Assembly: GCF_002005425.1 (NCBI RefSeq)
Contig: NZ_CP019704.1
Coordinates: 992,001 to 1,056,000 of the forward strand
Reading direction: 5' to 3'
Length of the DNA: 64,000 nt
Source of the DNA: Polaribacter sp. BM10
Lineage (GTDB): Bacteria; Bacteroidota; Bacteroidia; Flavobacteriales; Flavobacteriaceae
The notes below the pieces were generated by a model. It did not search any database and was not told where the DNA came from. It worked only from the letters and a program-made list of their open reading frames with translations. The position numbers and the translations under genes are program-made. Positions within the stretch are counted from its first letter, which is position 1. Each line of letters opens with the position of its first letter. Shown here one piece after another: positions 25,032 through 34,816 of this stretch.

Positions 25032-26624
25032 ATGAGTTTTTTAGAAGAAATAGCACGTAGAAGAACATTTGGTATTATATCGCATCCAGATGCTGGTAAA
25101 ACAACATTAACGGAAAAGCTTTTACTTTTTGGTGGTGCAATACAAGAAGCAGGTGCTGTTAAAAACAATAAAATAAAAAAAGGTGCAACTTCAGATTTTA
25201 TGGAGATTGAACGCCAACGTGGTATTTCTGTAGCCACATCTGTACTTGCCTTTATTTATAAAGATAAAAAGATAAATATACTAGATACGCCTGGGCATAA
25301 AGATTTTGCCGAAGATACTTTTAGAACTTTAACTGCAGTAGATAGCGTTATTGTTGTAATTGATGTTGCAAAAGGTGTAGAACCACAAACCGAAAAATTA
25401 GTTGAAGTTTGTAGAATGAGAAGCATACCAATGTTGGTTTTTATCAATAAATTGGATAGAGAAGGAAAAGATGCTTTTGATTTATTAGATGAAGTAGAAC
25501 AAAAATTAGGTTTAACAGTAACTCCTATGAGTTTTCCTATTGGTATGGGATATGACTTTAAAGGGATTTACAATATTTGGGAGAAAAAAATTAATCTTTT
25601 TTCTGGAGACAATAAAACTTCTATATCCGAAGGTGTTGAGTTTGATGATTTATCAAACCCAGAACTAGATAACATAGTTGGTGAAACTGCTGCAGAAACC
25701 TTACGTGAAGAAATAGAATTGATAAGCGAGGTGTATCCAGAATTTGATAGAGATGAATACCTAAATGGTACTTTACAACCTGTATTTTTTGGATCTGCTT
25801 TAAACAATTTTGGTGTAAAAGAATTATTAGATGCTTTTATAGAAATTGCACCGGCACCACAACCTAAAAAAGCAGAAGAACGTTTGGTAGATTCTAAAGA
25901 AACAAAACTTACAGGGTTTGTCTTTAAAATTCATGCAAACATGGATCCTAAGCATAGAGATAGACTTGCGTTTATTAAAATTGTATCTGGAACCTTCAAA
26001 AGAAACTCTCCTTATTTACATGTTAGAAATGGTAAAAAAGTAAAATTTTCTAGCCCGAATGCATTCTTTGCAGAAAGAAAAGAAATTGTAGAAGAATCTT
26101 TTCCTGGTGATATTGTTGGTATTCACGATACTGGTAATTTTAAAATTGGAGACACATTAACAGAAGGAGAACAATTAAACTTTAAAGGAATACCTAGTTT
26201 TTCTCCAGAACATTTCCGTTATGTAAATAACGCAGACCCAATGAAATCTAAACAATTATACAAAGGTTTAGACCAGTTAATGGATGAAGGTGTTGCTCAA
26301 TTATTTACATTAGAAATGAATGGTCGTAGGGTAATTGGTACTGTAGGTGCATTACAATACGAAGTTATTCAATATAGATTAGAACACGAATATGGTGCAA
26401 AATGTACCTATGAAAATTTACAAGTTCATAAAGCATGTTGGGTTGAACCAGAAAACCCAAAGAATGATGAATTTAAAGAATTCAAAAGAGTTAAACAGCG
26501 TTATTTAGCAAAAGACAAGCAAGGTCAATTGGTATTTTTAGCAGATTCTGAATTCACAATTCAAATGACACAGAGTAAATATCCAACAGTTAAATTACAT
26601 TTTACAAGTGAATTCAAAAATTAG
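25032..26624 (+). CDS. prfC: Peptide chain release factor 3
   Basis: A 530-residue translational GTPase. G1 is SHPDAGKTTLTEK (about 17-29), the switch II motif is DTPGHKDFAED, and NKLD gives guanine specificity. The EF-G-like domain order and the length match RF3 rather than EF-G (no domain IV/V extension). It recycles RF1/RF2 from ribosomes after termination. The gene for a three-module outer-membrane protein begins 3 bp after its stop, an unrelated partner. Confidence 0.95.
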   Translation: MSFLEEIARRRTFGIISHPDAGKTTLTEKLLLFGGAIQEAGAVKNNKIKKGATSDFMEIERQRGISVATSVLAFIYKDKKINILDTPGHKDFAEDTFRTLTAVDSVIVVIDVAKGVEPQTEKLVEVCRMRSIPMLVFINKLDREGKDAFDLLDEVEQKLGLTVTPMSFPIGMGYDFKGIYNIWEKKINLFSGDNKTSISEGVEFDDLSNPELDNIVGETAAETLREEIELISEVYPEFDRDEYLNGTLQPVFFGSALNNFGVKELLDAFIEIAPAPQPKKAEERLVDSKETKLTGFVFKIHANMDPKHRDRLAFIKIVSGTFKRNSPYLHVRNGKKVKFSSPNAFFAERKEIVEESFPGDIVGIHDTGNFKIGDTLTEGEQLNFKGIPSFSPEHFRYVNNADPMKSKQLYKGLDQLMDEGVAQLFTLEMNGRRVIGTVGALQYEVIQYRLEHEYGAKCTYENLQVHKACWVEPENPKNDEFKEFKRVKQRYLAKDKQGQLVFLADSEFTIQMTQSKYPTVKLHFTSEFKN

Positions 26625-26627
26625 TTT

Positions 26628-28211
26628 ATGAAGAAAATTGTATTACTGCTAATCTTATTATTCGCTTTTAAAACCTTTTCGCAAAATTATAGTATCAATG
26701 ATTTAAAAGGAAAAGAGTTAAAAAACAGTATTCGTTTAAATTATATATTAATAGATCAGCCAGATATTACATATAATTATGGTGACGGCACTACATATAA
26801 ATTAGACCCAACAATGGGTTTATTTGGCTTAAATTATAATATACCTTTAACCGATTGGCTATACACAGGTGCAGGTTTTCATGGTGCCGTTTATGGCGAT
26901 CAAGGCGGATTATTTACTTTGGGTGTAAATCTTGGTGTTAATAAGAAAATTTATAAAAATTTATATTTTGATGCAAATATTCACTTTGGTGGTGGTGGCG
27001 GATTTAGAAGTTTAGTAAATGGTGGCGGAATTATTTACCCAAATATTGGCTTGCAATACAAAACAGATAAGTTTGCTTTTGGTTTACAATATGGTCATGT
27101 AAACTTCTTTACAGGTATTCAAAAAGGAGATAATATTTCTTTTTTTGTAGAAATTCCTACAACAGTTAGAGCTGCTTCTTATAAAGATGCTCAAGAAAGA
27201 TTTGAAGTAGAAAATACTTTTAGTGATTCTTTTTGGCAGAAACCAGCTGTAAAAAGTGTACAACAAATTACATTTGATTACTTATTTCCTATTGGATCAA
27301 CTAGAAATGATGGTTTCGGAAACTTTAACAACACTACTCCTATTACACAAACATTAAGTCTAATAGGTTTCGAATATCAACGTTATTTAACAGAAAGTTC
27401 TTTTGTTTATGCGCATCTAGATGCTATGTATGGTGGTTTAAGAGCTGGTTTTATGGATGTTTTTATAGGTTTAGGTAAAAATTTTGTACAAACAAAATAT
27501 GTAAACTTATTTGCTAAAGCTGGTATTGGAGCTGCAGGTGGTAGAGTTTTTCCAGAAGGTGGCTTAACAATGTATCCAAGTGTGGGTGCAGATTTTAAAA
27601 TCTCTAAAAAGATTGGCGTAAGTCTTCACGGTGGTTATCATAGATCTGTTGGCGGAACTTTTGAAGCTTATACAGCTGGTTTTAGCTTAAAATATTACGG
27701 ATTAAGTGGTGGTATTAGAGATCCTTATTCTTCAGAAAAAATTAAATCTATAAAAACTCAAGGTATTCAAATAGGATTTCAAAATCAGACCTATTATGAT
27801 GTTGCAATTCTTGATAGACAAGATAATGATTTACAGTTACTAGCTGTAAAAATTAATTATGATATCAACAAGCGTTTTTATGTAGCAGGTGAAGCTTCAT
27901 TTGCTTATTTAGGAGGTGCTGGTGGTTATGCTCACGGAATTTTTGGCCTTGGTATAAAATCGAATAAATTTTTAAATAATAATTTTTCACTATTCTTAGA
28001 AGCAGCTGGTGGTGTTGCCGGAGGTGGTGGTGTAGATTCTGGTGAAGGTGTTTTAATTAGACCAACTATTGGTCTTAATTATCATGCTTCAAAAGACTTT
28101 TCATTTCAGATATCTGGCGGGCAAATGTGGTCTCCCTTTGGCAATGTGAACTCTACAAACATAAATGTTGGTATTTCCTACGGATTATCAATCTTAAATT
28201 CAAAAAAATAA
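26628..28211 (+). CDS. Outer-membrane protein with three related beta-barrel-like modules
   Basis: A 527-residue protein with a signal peptide ending TFSQ (residue 19). It is built from three similar units of about 150-175 residues (roughly 35-200, 212-360, 378-527). Each has a strand of the FGLG/IGLGKN type, then a glycine-rich turn (GGGGG at 121-125, GAAGG at 301-305, GGVAGGGG at 461-468), then YPNIGLQY / YPSVGADF / RPTIGLNY and FGLQYGHV / VSLHGGYH / FQISGGQM. No domain name is certain. It sits 3 bp after prfC and may be co-transcribed. Confidence 0.7.
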   Translation: MKKIVLLLILLFAFKTFSQNYSINDLKGKELKNSIRLNYILIDQPDITYNYGDGTTYKLDPTMGLFGLNYNIPLTDWLYTGAGFHGAVYGDQGGLFTLGVNLGVNKKIYKNLYFDANIHFGGGGGFRSLVNGGGIIYPNIGLQYKTDKFAFGLQYGHVNFFTGIQKGDNISFFVEIPTTVRAASYKDAQERFEVENTFSDSFWQKPAVKSVQQITFDYLFPIGSTRNDGFGNFNNTTPITQTLSLIGFEYQRYLTESSFVYAHLDAMYGGLRAGFMDVFIGLGKNFVQTKYVNLFAKAGIGAAGGRVFPEGGLTMYPSVGADFKISKKIGVSLHGGYHRSVGGTFEAYTAGFSLKYYGLSGGIRDPYSSEKIKSIKTQGIQIGFQNQTYYDVAILDRQDNDLQLLAVKINYDINKRFYVAGEASFAYLGGAGGYAHGIFGLGIKSNKFLNNNFSLFLEAAGGVAGGGGVDSGEGVLIRPTIGLNYHASKDFSFQISGGQMWSPFGNVNSTNINVGISYGLSILNSKK

Positions 28212-28263
28212 ATACAGTTTAAACTGTAAATAATAATAAAGTAAAATAATTAAATAATAAGAA

Positions 28264-29196
28264 ATGAATAACGGAATCTATGCAAAATTCACTACATCAA
28301 AAGGTGAAATTTTAGTACAATTAGAACACGAAAAAACTCCTGGTACTGTAGGTAATTTTGTTGCTTTGGCAGAAGGAAATTTAGAGAATGAAGTAAAAGA
28401 GCAAGGTACACCTTATTATAATGGTTTAAAATTTCATAGAGTTATTCCTGATTTTATGATTCAAGGTGGTTGTCCTTTAGGAACAGGAACAGGTAACCCT
28501 GGTTATAAATTTGATGATGAATTTCACCCAGATTTAAAACATGATGCACCAGGAAAATTAGCTATGGCAAATTCTGGACCTGCAACCAATGGTTCTCAAT
28601 TTTACATCACTCATGTACCAACACCTTGGTTAGATGGTAAACACACTGTATTTGGTTCTGTAATAGAAGGACAAGATGTTGTAGATGCTGTTACACAAGG
28701 AGATGAATTAACTTCTTTAGAAATTGTTAGAGTTGGTGCAGAAGCTGAAGCTTTTAATGCTGTAGAAGCTTTTAGAACTTTTGAAGGTGCAAGAGAAAAA
28801 AGAGAAGCAAAAGAAAAAGCAAAACAAAAAGAGCTTTTAGACAGTGTTGCTGCTGGTTATGATGAAACTAAAAGTGGTTTACGTTACCAAATTTTACAAA
28901 AAGGTGAAGGAAAAAAGGCAACAAAAGGAGCTGGAGTTTCTGTACATTATAAAGGACAATTATTAGACGGAACTGTTTTTGATTCTTCTTACAAAAGAAA
29001 ACAACCAATCGATTTTAACGTTGGTGTTGGTCAAGTTATTGCTGGTTGGGATGAAGGAATTCAGTTATTACAAGTTGGCGATAAAGCTCGTTTTGTAATT
29101 CCATCTAATTTAGCTTACGGTGCTGCAGGTGCTGGTGGAGTAATTCCTCCAAACGCTACACTAATCTTTGATGTAGAATTAATGGACGTTAAGTAA
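28264..29196 (+). CDS. Two-domain peptidyl-prolyl isomerase: cyclophilin + FKBP
   Basis: A 310-residue protein. Residues 1-160 are a cyclophilin domain (FHRVIPDFMIQGG, NGSQFYIT, LDGKHTVFG). A charged helical linker follows, Glu/Lys-rich at about 170-195. Residues about 205-310 are an FKBP domain (VSVHYKGQLLDGTVFDSSY, VIAGWDEGIQLL, VIPPNATLIFDVEL). No signal peptide, so cytoplasmic. The fusion is a known Bacteroidota architecture. Followed by a strong terminator. Confidence 0.93.
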   Translation: MNNGIYAKFTTSKGEILVQLEHEKTPGTVGNFVALAEGNLENEVKEQGTPYYNGLKFHRVIPDFMIQGGCPLGTGTGNPGYKFDDEFHPDLKHDAPGKLAMANSGPATNGSQFYITHVPTPWLDGKHTVFGSVIEGQDVVDAVTQGDELTSLEIVRVGAEAEAFNAVEAFRTFEGAREKREAKEKAKQKELLDSVAAGYDETKSGLRYQILQKGEGKKATKGAGVSVHYKGQLLDGTVFDSSYKRKQPIDFNVGVGQVIAGWDEGIQLLQVGDKARFVIPSNLAYGAAGAGGVIPPNATLIFDVELMDVK

Positions 29197-29214
29197 TTAC
29201 ATTCTTAAAATAAT

Positions 29215-29251
29215 AAAAAGCCTCAATACATATTTTGTATTGAGGCTTTTT
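29215..29251 (+). terminator. Terminator after the cyclophilin-FKBP gene
   Basis: AAAAAGCCTCAATACA and TGTATTGAGGCTTTTT form a 16-bp stem with a short loop, symmetric in A/T runs and so usable in both directions. Confidence 0.9.
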
Positions 29252-29346
29252 GGTTTTTGTTAAAAAAGTTAATTTAAAATCATAACTACTTAATTTTCTT
29301 TACATTAGAAACAATTTGTTTAATTAATCTAATAAATACTTTTATT

Positions 29347-29651
29347 ATGAAAAAACCAGACTTTAGTAATTTAAAAGTTATATATGTTAATTGTACTTTA
29401 AAGAAATCTCCTGCCAAAAGTCACACCTCTCTATTAATGCAAGTTTCTAAAGACATTTAAAAATAAAAAATTAGAAAACCCTGTTGGTAATACAAGTGAT
29501 TTCACAAATAGAAATACCACCTTTATAACTTATAATTATTACATCTAGCATCATTATTAAAAGTAATAAGGGATATCCAAGTTATGGTAATTCTAGAAAA
29601 GATTGGGATGATGGAAAACGTTGGAGCTTTGAAAACCCAGAATATAGGTAA
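29347..29651 (+). pseudogene. Decayed flavodoxin-family (NADPH-dependent FMN reductase-like) gene
   Basis: The ATG at 29347 opens a 37-codon frame (MKKPDFSNLKVIYVNC...) stopped by TAA at 29458-29460. It resembles the N-terminus of a ~220-residue flavodoxin-family oxidoreductase. After a break, DFTNRNTTFITYN appears in one frame, LHLAS in the next, and KSNKGYPSYGNSRKDWDDGK to NPEYR then TAA at 29649-29651 in a third. About 100-odd central codons are missing. The order and both ends match one ancestral gene with a large deletion and at least two frameshifts. The identification is from memory of the family. Confidence 0.75.
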
Positions 29652-29654
29652 AGT

Positions 29655-29687
29655 AAAAAAGCGCATTCTTTTGAATACGCTTTTTTT
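29655..29687. terminator. Terminator between the pseudogene and leuB
   Basis: AAAAAAGCGCATTC and GAATACGCTTTTTT form a stem with one mismatch around a TTTT loop; works for leuB (minus strand) and for the former plus-strand gene. Confidence 0.8.
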
Positions 29688-29702
29688 AAAACTCTATTTT
29701 TT

Positions 29703-30758
29703 TTAAATATTTTGAGACAACCAATCTCCTACTTCATTTGTTCCGAAAGCTTTACCTCCATCTGCTAAATCTTCGGTAACTATACCTTTATTTAAAGCAC
29801 TATTTACGGCATCTCTAATTGCTTTACCTTCTTCTTGTAAACCAAAGTTTTCGAACATCATTGCTGCAGATAAAACTGTTGCCATTGGGTTTGCAATATT
29901 TAAACCTGTTGCTTGTGGATACGAACCATGAATAGGCTCAAATAAACCAATATTAGAACCTAAAGAAGCACTTGGCATTAAACCCATAGAACCAGATATA
30001 ACAGAAGCTTCATCAGTTAAAATATCACCAAATAAATTTTCTGTAATTAAAACATCATAACTATTTGGCCATTGTACCAAACGCATTGCAACAGCATCTA
30101 CAAATTCATAAGAAACTTCAACTTCTGGATATTCCTTCTCCATGGCTTGTACAGTTTCTCTCCACAATCTAGAAGTTTCTAAAACATTTGCTTTATCTAC
30201 ACAGCAAAGTTTTTTACCACGAGTCATTGCTAATTCAAAACCTTTTTTTGCCAATCGTTGAACTTCTGCCCTAGTATAAACACAATTATCAAAAGCAGTT
30301 TCACCTTCATCTCTTCTACCCTTTTCACCAAAATAAATACCACCTGTTAGTTCACGTAAAAACACCAAATCTGTACCTTCAATTCTTTCTCTTTTTAAAG
30401 GAGATTTATCTAATAAAGAAGGAAATGTAAATGTTGGTCTAACATTAGCAAACAAACCTAATTTTTTACGCATTTTTAATAGACCTTGCTCTGGACGAAC
30501 TTTAGCTGATGGGTCGTTATCAAATCTTGGATGACCAATAGCGCCAAATAAAACAGCATCTGAAGAAGCACAGATTTCATGTGTTTCATCTGGGTAAGGT
30601 TCTCCAACAGCATCTATGGCTGCAGCACCAGTTAAAGCTGGTCTCCAATTTATCTCATGATTAAATTTTTTAGCAACTGCATCAGATACTTTAACTGCTT
30701 GATCAATTACTTCTGGTCCAATTCCGTCTCCTGCTAATAAGGCTATATTTAATTTCAT
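29703..30758 (-). CDS. leuB: 3-isopropylmalate dehydrogenase
   Basis: A 351-residue beta-decarboxylating dehydrogenase with LLAGDGIGPEVIDQA at the N-terminus, a RELTGGIYFGEKGR substrate loop, and EPIHGSYPQATG with the metal and NAD sites. Oxidises and decarboxylates 3-isopropylmalate in leucine synthesis. Last gene of the minus-strand leuC-leuD-leuA-leuB order; separated from leuA by a seven-base-period array. Confidence 0.95.
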   Translation of the reverse strand: MKLNIALLAGDGIGPEVIDQAVKVSDAVAKKFNHEINWRPALTGAAAIDAVGEPYPDETHEICASSDAVLFGAIGHPRFDNDPSAKVRPEQGLLKMRKKLGLFANVRPTFTFPSLLDKSPLKRERIEGTDLVFLRELTGGIYFGEKGRRDEGETAFDNCVYTRAEVQRLAKKGFELAMTRGKKLCCVDKANVLETSRLWRETVQAMEKEYPEVEVSYEFVDAVAMRLVQWPNSYDVLITENLFGDILTDEASVISGSMGLMPSASLGSNIGLFEPIHGSYPQATGLNIANPMATVLSAAMMFENFGLQEEGKAIRDAVNSALNKGIVTEDLADGGKAFGTNEVGDWLSQNI

Positions 30759-30765
30759 TTTCTAT

Positions 30766-30828
30766 TTTGGCTTTTGGCTCTTGGCTTTTGGCTCTTAGCT
30801 ATATGCTAATTGCTAAAAGTAAAAAGCT
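30766..30828. repeat. Seven-base-period array, nine units of TTTGGCT type
   Basis: Nine consecutive heptamers from 30766: TTTGGCT, TTTGGCT, CTTGGCT, TTTGGCT, CTTAGCT, ATATGCT, AATTGCT, AAAAGTA, AAAAGCT. The units degrade progressively toward the leuA side. It fills nearly all of the 71-bp leuB-leuA gap. Confidence 0.75.
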
Positions 30829-30829
30829 T

Positions 30830-32350
30830 TTATATAATATTTAACATTTTTTCTGTGGCTTTAATTGCAGATACTGTTTGATCTGAATCTAAACCGTGTG
30901 TTATAAACTCTTTTTCTTCTCTTTTCCAAGTTATTATAGTTTCACACAATGCATCAGAATGACTTCCTGGAGGGATTCTAACAGCATAATCTATTAACTT
31001 TGGTAATTCTTTTTTACTGTGTATTTTATATAATTTTTTTAATGCATTCATAAAAGCATCAAACTGTCCGTCTCCTTGCGCATGTGCTTCATATAAAATC
31101 CCTTCAACTTTTAATTGCAAAGTTGTAGAAGGTTTCATTCCTTTTGCATGACCTAAGACATAGTTTTCTACAACTACACGTTTTTCTATTGTGTCGCTAT
31201 CTAAAACATCAGAAATTATATATGGTAAATCTTCTTGAGAAACAATTTCTTTTTTATCTCCTAATTCTATAATTCTTTGCGTTACTTTTTTTAACTCTTC
31301 ATCATTTAAACTAAGTCCTAAATCTTGTAAATTCTTCTGAATATTTGCCTTACCAGATGTTTTACCTAAAGCATATTTACGTTTTCTACCAAAACGCTCT
31401 GGCATTAGATCATTAAAATAAAGATTGTTTTTATTATCACCGTCTGCATGAATACCTGCAGTTTGCGTAAAAACATTGGCACCAACTACAGGCTTGTTTA
31501 CAGGAATTCTAAATCCTGAAAAAGTTTCTACTAGTTTACTAACTTTATTTAACGCTTTTTCATTCACATTAACTTCACAATTATCTAAAAAATCATTAAT
31601 TACTGCAATAACGCTTGCCATAGGTGCATTTCCTGCACGCTCACCCATTCCGTTAATTGTTAAGTGCAAACCATTTACACCAGCTTTAACAGCCTCCATA
31701 ACATTAGCCACGCCTAAATCGTAATCATTATGTCCATGAAAATCAAAGTGCAACTTCGGATATCTTTCTCTTAAAGTTGTAACATATTTATAAGTTTCAT
31801 CGGGAGTTAAAACACCTAAAGTATCTGGCAATAAAACACGTTCGATCTTTTGATTTGTTAAAAAATTTAAATAAGCTAAAACATATTCTTTAGAATTGCG
31901 CATTCCGTTAGACCAATCTTCTAGATAAACATTAGTTTTAATGCCTTTTTTAGCTGCTAATTCTATTGTAGATTCAATATCTTTAAAATGTTGTTCTGGT
32001 GTTTTTTTTAATTGATGTGTGAGATGATTTAGAGAGCCTTTGGTTAATAAATTCTGAACTTTAGCACCAGATTCTAACATCCAATTAATAGATTTTCCAC
32101 CATCAACAAAAGTTAACACTTCGATGTTTTCTAAAAAATGATGTTCTTTGGCCCAAGAAGTAATTTTTTTTACTGCTTGTAATTCACCTTCAGAAACTCT
32201 TGCAGATGCAATTTCTAAACGATCTACCTTTAATTCTTCAAGTAATAATTTAGCAATTGTTAATTTTTCTGAAACCGAAAACGACACTCCTGATGTTTGT
32301 TCTCCATCACGAAGTGTCGTATCCATTATTTCTATCTTTCTACTAACCAT
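30830..32350 (-). CDS. leuA: Alpha-isopropylmalate/citramalate synthase family enzyme
   Basis: A 506-residue enzyme. The N-terminal HMGL-like TIM barrel starts IMDTTLRDGEQTSGVSFS and has the metal-binding DFHGHNDYDLG and GLHLTINGMGERAGN. The C-terminal LeuA regulatory domain covers about 385-506. Within a leu operon it should make 2-isopropylmalate from 2-oxoisovalerate and acetyl-CoA, with allosteric control by the end product. The sequence alone does not exclude citramalate synthase (CimA-like), so the symbol is by context. Confidence 0.8.
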   Translation of the reverse strand: MVSRKIEIMDTTLRDGEQTSGVSFSVSEKLTIAKLLLEELKVDRLEIASARVSEGELQAVKKITSWAKEHHFLENIEVLTFVDGGKSINWMLESGAKVQNLLTKGSLNHLTHQLKKTPEQHFKDIESTIELAAKKGIKTNVYLEDWSNGMRNSKEYVLAYLNFLTNQKIERVLLPDTLGVLTPDETYKYVTTLRERYPKLHFDFHGHNDYDLGVANVMEAVKAGVNGLHLTINGMGERAGNAPMASVIAVINDFLDNCEVNVNEKALNKVSKLVETFSGFRIPVNKPVVGANVFTQTAGIHADGDNKNNLYFNDLMPERFGRKRKYALGKTSGKANIQKNLQDLGLSLNDEELKKVTQRIIELGDKKEIVSQEDLPYIISDVLDSDTIEKRVVVENYVLGHAKGMKPSTTLQLKVEGILYEAHAQGDGQFDAFMNALKKLYKIHSKKELPKLIDYAVRIPPGSHSDALCETIITWKREEKEFITHGLDSDQTVSAIKATEKMLNII

Positions 32351-32377
32351 ACTATTTTTAACCTTTAAAAGTTATTC

Positions 32378-32977
32378 TTAAAATGGTCTAGTTTCTGCAA
32401 ATGTAGAAATTTCATTTTCGATGTTTTTTAAATAATCTATATCATCAAAACCGTTTAACATGTTATCTTTTTTGTAAGCATTAATTTCAAAAGATTCAGA
32501 TTCACCAGTTGCTACTAATGTAACCGTTTGGTTTGGTAAATCTACTTTAATTTCTGTTTTAGGATCTGCCATAATCGCAGTAAATAAAGTATCTGCAAAT
32601 TCTGGTGAAACCTGTACAGGTAAAACCCCAACGTTTAAACAGTTATTTTTAAAAATATCTGCAAATGCTGATGAAATTACACAACGTAAACCAAAATCAT
32701 ACACAGACCAAGCTGCATGTTCTCTTGAAGAACCCGATCCAAAATTTCTACCTCCTACAAGAATTTTAGAACCTGCATAAATTTCTTTATTTAAAGGAAA
32801 ATCTGCTTTTGGTGTTCCGTCTTGATTAAATCTCCAATCACGAAAAAAGTTGATATCAAAATCTTTACGCTCTGTAGCTTTTAAAAAACGAGCAGGAATT
32901 ATTTGATCTGTATCTACATTTTCTATTGGTAATGGATAAGCTGTACTTGTTAGTACATTAAATTTATCGTAAGCCAT
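32378..32977 (-). CDS. leuD: 3-isopropylmalate dehydratase small subunit
   Basis: A 199-residue aconitase swivel-domain protein. IENVDTDQIIPARFLK near residue 20 and GGRNFGSGSSREHAAW near 74-89 are the family signatures. It pairs with LeuC. It lies between a seven-base-period array (32990-33059) and leuA. Confidence 0.95.
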   Translation of the reverse strand: MAYDKFNVLTSTAYPLPIENVDTDQIIPARFLKATERKDFDINFFRDWRFNQDGTPKADFPLNKEIYAGSKILVGGRNFGSGSSREHAAWSVYDFGLRCVISSAFADIFKNNCLNVGVLPVQVSPEFADTLFTAIMADPKTEIKVDLPNQTVTLVATGESESFEINAYKKDNMLNGFDDIDYLKNIENEISTFAETRPF

Positions 32978-32989
32978 TGTTTTTATACT

Positions 32990-33059
32990 TTTAGCCTTTA
33001 GCTGTTGGCTGTTGGCAATAATTAATAATTTTAAGCTAATGGCTAACTGCCAAAAGCAT
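32990..33059. repeat. Seven-base-period array, ten units of TTTAGCT/GTTGGCT type
   Basis: Heptamers from 32990: TTTAGCC, TTTAGCT, GTTGGCT, GTTGGCA, ATAATTA, ATAATTT, TAAGCTA, ATGGCTA, ACTGCCA, AAAGCAT. The second half is roughly the reverse complement of the first (GTTGGCA versus TGCCAA), so the array can also fold. It occupies the leuD-leuC gap. Confidence 0.65.
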
Positions 33060-33064
33060 AGCTA

Positions 33065-34465
33065 TTATGCTGTTAATAATGTTCTTGGATCTGTTACAAC
33101 ACCTTCTACTGCAGATGCTGCTGCAACTAATGGTGATGCTAATAAAGTTCTAGATCCAGGTCCTTGTCTACCTTCGAAGTTTCTGTTTGAAGTTGAAACT
33201 GATAATTTTCCTGAAGGAATTTTATCATCATTCATCGCCAAACAAGCAGAACAACCAGGTTCTCTTAAAACAAAACCGGCATCATCTATAATTTTATCTA
33301 AACCTTCTTCTTTAATTTGATCTACAACTTTATGTGAACCTGGTACTAACCAAGCAGTCACATTATCAGCTTTTTTTCTTCCTTCTACAATAGAACAGAA
33401 TGCTCTAAAATCTTCTATTCGACCGTTTGTACAAGATCCTAAGAAAACAAAATCTATTTCTTTACCTATCATTGCATCACCTTCGTTAAAAGACATGTAA
33501 CCTAAAGATTTTTTATATGTTTCTACACCGCCTTCTACATTTTCTGCGTTTGGTATCGATTTTGTAACTCCCATTCCCATACCTGGATTTGTACCATAAG
33601 TAATCATTGGTTCTATATCTGAAGCTTCATAATTAAATTCTACATCAAATTCTGCGCCTTCTTCTGTATATAAAGTTTCCCAATATTTCATTGCTTTGTC
33701 CCAATCTGCTCCTTTAGGAGTTTGAGAACGACCTTTAATATATTCAAACGTCTTTTGGTCTGGAGCAATCATACCACCACGTGCACCCATTTCAATAGAT
33801 AAGTTACACACAGTCATTCGACCTTCCATTGTCATATCTTCAAAAACATCACCAGCATATTCTACAAAATAACCGGTAGCACCAGATGTAGTTTGTTTTG
33901 ATATAATATATAAGGCAACATCTTTTGGCGTAACACCCAAACCTAACTTACCATTTACGTTAATACGCATTTTTTTAGGTTTTGGTTGCATAATACATTG
34001 TGTAGATAATACCATTTCTACTTCTGAAGTACCAATACCAAAAGCAATTGCACCAAAAGCACCATGCGTAGATGTATGCGAATCTCCACAAACAATAGTT
34101 GCTCCTGGCAAAGTAATTCCGTTTTCTGGACCAACAACATGCACAATTCCGTTATTTACATCACCTAAACCCCAGTGAGAAATACCATACTTTGCAGCAT
34201 TTTTTTCTAAAGCATTTAATTGATTTGCAGATAAAGGATCTGCAACTGGTAAATGTTGATTTATTGTTGGTGTGTTATGATCTGCAGTTGCAAAAGTTCT
34301 CTCTGGATAAACAACACTGTTTCCTCTACTTTCTAATCCTAAGAAAGCTACAGGACTTGTAACTTCATGGATAAAATGACGATCTATAAAAAAAACATCT
34401 GGTCCGTCTTTTACGCTACGTACCACATGTGAATCCCATACTTTGTCAAATAATGTTTTTGCCAT
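33065..34465 (-). CDS. leuC: 3-isopropylmalate dehydratase large subunit
   Basis: From the ATG at 34465 the protein begins [15 protein letters not shown], the usual LeuC start; the frame is open 32 codons further but that stretch is hydrophobic leader sequence. Visible motifs: [13 protein letters not shown], the iron-sulfur cysteines in [12 protein letters not shown] and GCSACLAMN. It isomerises 2- to 3-isopropylmalate with LeuD. First gene of the leu operon. Confidence 0.95.
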   Translation of the reverse strand: MAKTLFDKVWDSHVVRSVKDGPDVFFIDRHFIHEVTSPVAFLGLESRGNSVVYPERTFATADHNTPTINQHLPVADPLSANQLNALEKNAAKYGISHWGLGDVNNGIVHVVGPENGITLPGATIVCGDSHTSTHGAFGAIAFGIGTSEVEMVLSTQCIMQPKPKKMRINVNGKLGLGVTPKDVALYIISKQTTSGATGYFVEYAGDVFEDMTMEGRMTVCNLSIEMGARGGMIAPDQKTFEYIKGRSQTPKGADWDKAMKYWETLYTEEGAEFDVEFNYEASDIEPMITYGTNPGMGMGVTKSIPNAENVEGGVETYKKSLGYMSFNEGDAMIGKEIDFVFLGSCTNGRIEDFRAFCSIVEGRKKADNVTAWLVPGSHKVVDQIKEEGLDKIIDDAGFVLREPGCSACLAMNDDKIPSGKLSVSTSNRNFEGRQGPGSRTLLASPLVAAASAVEGVVTDPRTLLTA

Positions 34466-34501
34466 TTTTTTCTTTGTTATATTCAAACTATAATCTATTC
34501 T

Positions 34502-34509
34502 CAAAAATA
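34502..34509 (-). promoter_or_regulatory. Possible -7 element of the leu operon
   Basis: Minus strand TATTTTTG matches TAnnTTTG and would start transcription about 30 nt before leuC. The rest of the 395-bp gap 34466-34860 is AT-rich; I found no leucine-rich leader peptide and no strong hairpin on this strand. Confidence 0.35.
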
Positions 34510-34800
34510 TAGTATTCCTTAAATTAAAAACTTTAAAATAAAATAAAAGCATTATACCCAAATGTTAAAGTCTTTTTTAACTGATTAAAATTCAGATATT
34601 TAAATCAAATTAAAATACGATGTCTAATATTTGAAAGTTTCTATCAATTATAATTATATAAAGTAAATCCGAAGTAAAATACAAACAAACGGAATCATTT
34701 TTTACACCTTTAAAAATCAAGAAATTAATTACATTTACCTTAAAATTATCTTTTAAAGCTATTTTACTATATTGGATATGTTAATTTTAAGAAAACTGAT

Positions 34801-34816
34801 TATTGTTGTAACAATA
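34801..34816. promoter_or_regulatory. 16-bp palindrome upstream of the TPR lipoprotein gene
   Basis: TATTGTT-GT-AACAATA has perfect 7-bp arms with a two-base centre, 45 bp before the start of the gene at 34861. Operator-like; the binding protein is unknown. Confidence 0.35.
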
